DNA from: Eleusine coracana subsp. coracana
Lineage: Eukaryota > Streptophyta > Magnoliopsida > Poales > Poaceae
Assembly (NCBI GenBank): GCA_032690845.1
Contig: CM064426.1
Span: 47,349,417-47,413,416 of the forward strand
Length of the DNA: 64,000 nt
Direction: 5' to 3'
The number at the start of each line of letters is the position of its first letter. The first letter of the stretch is position 1. Position numbers and translations under genes: made by a program. Shown one piece after another: positions 63,710 to 64,000 of the stretch. The notes under the pieces were generated by a model. The model did no database searches, had not been told where the DNA came from, and saw only the letters and a list, made by a program, of their open reading frames with translations.

Positions 63710-64000
63710 CTGCAAGACATAGTAAAAATATAACTCACTTTATTGATTCATAATACTGTGACTAAGGTGTTAAAAATTTTGGTGTTCTTGAAATTGGGGA
63801 ACTCTTCAAGCAAATGCTAGAACATATAATAAAATGAATTGATATAGATAAGCAATAGATATGTGAAAAGTTCAGTTACATCAATACAGTAAACATGTAT
63901 TAAAATATAAAATGGATCTTGTTACTCCATATGCTGGGTCTCACAAATGAAGGAAAATGTATGAACTTCATAGGAAACTGTTCTGTGGTAAAGGAGAATC
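63710..64000 (-). other. TERT intron running off the window
   Basis: AT-rich, with no exon that I can support. The upstream exons (TEN domain) must lie to the right. Confidence 0.6.

Noticed and set aside
63720..64000. A further upstream TERT exon inside the window
   Set aside because: No frame with TERT motifs and usable splice sites could be found; treated as intron.
1..64000. CRISPR arrays, rRNA or host tRNA genes, bacterial operons
   Set aside because: None found; the repeats are retrotransposon motifs, and the gene structure (introns, LTRs, SINE) is plant nuclear.

Overview
The window is nuclear DNA from a grass (Poaceae). The only host gene I can recognise is a telomerase reverse transcriptase (TERT) gene on the minus strand at the right end. 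Its protein reads as a clear plant, grass-like TERT, and the exons are split by GT-AG introns that hold grass-type MITEs and a T-tailed SINE. Everything else is LTR retrotransposon sequence, a LINE fragment or small transposons. The species cannot be fixed from the sequence alone.

Layout. 1-3143: the 3' end of a plus-strand Ty1/copia element (internal tail, polypurine tract, truncated 3' LTR). About 3144-3600: a broken LINE endonuclease fragment on the minus strand. 3601-4351: unassigned. 4357-53876: one stack of nested Ty3/gypsy and Ty1/copia elements, bounded by a shared 5-bp target duplication (gacat at 4352-4356 and 53877-53881), so about 49.5 kb arrived at what was a single site. The outer family (family B) starts TGTTGG and ends CCAACA. 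It has four LTRs here (LTR0, LTR1, LTR2, LTR3) and two internal regions (int1, int2). Its internal regions encode gag, a protease and a second, Athila-ORF1-like protein, but no reverse transcriptase or integrase. Inside it sit a solo copia LTR (4448-6266, TSD aaact), an Athila-like gypsy element A (6713-24433, minus strand, TSD ttaaa) and a full-length copia element C (33237-44265, TSD aattt). Element A itself carries two short non-autonomous gypsy elements, N1 (7091-11674, TSD caatg) and N2 (13617-17778, no TSD seen).

53882-54381 is the TERT 3' flank. 54382-63709 holds seven TERT exons with consistent splice phases and no stop codon (about 824 residues). The exons encoding the TEN domain and part of the RNA-binding domain lie beyond the right edge. 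The introns contain a Stowaway-like MITE, a foldback Mutator-like MITE, hAT-like material, a deleted copia element and a SINE.

The most unusual signals are three. First, nine pairs of a near-palindromic GCCGATCGGC motif are scattered through element A (LTRs, spacers and coding DNA in two reading frames), always 20-21 bp centre to centre. Two unrelated copia LTRs here carry different motifs at similar two-helical-turn spacing. Second, family B has an internal LTR-like promoter (repeat array, LTR-type TATA box, 3' splice site) just ahead of its second ORF. Third, family B carries a 37-bp inverted repeat in gag that coincides with a deletion breakpoint in the second copy. All retroelement proteins are broken. 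No RNA genes of the host, CRISPR arrays or bacterial features were seen.
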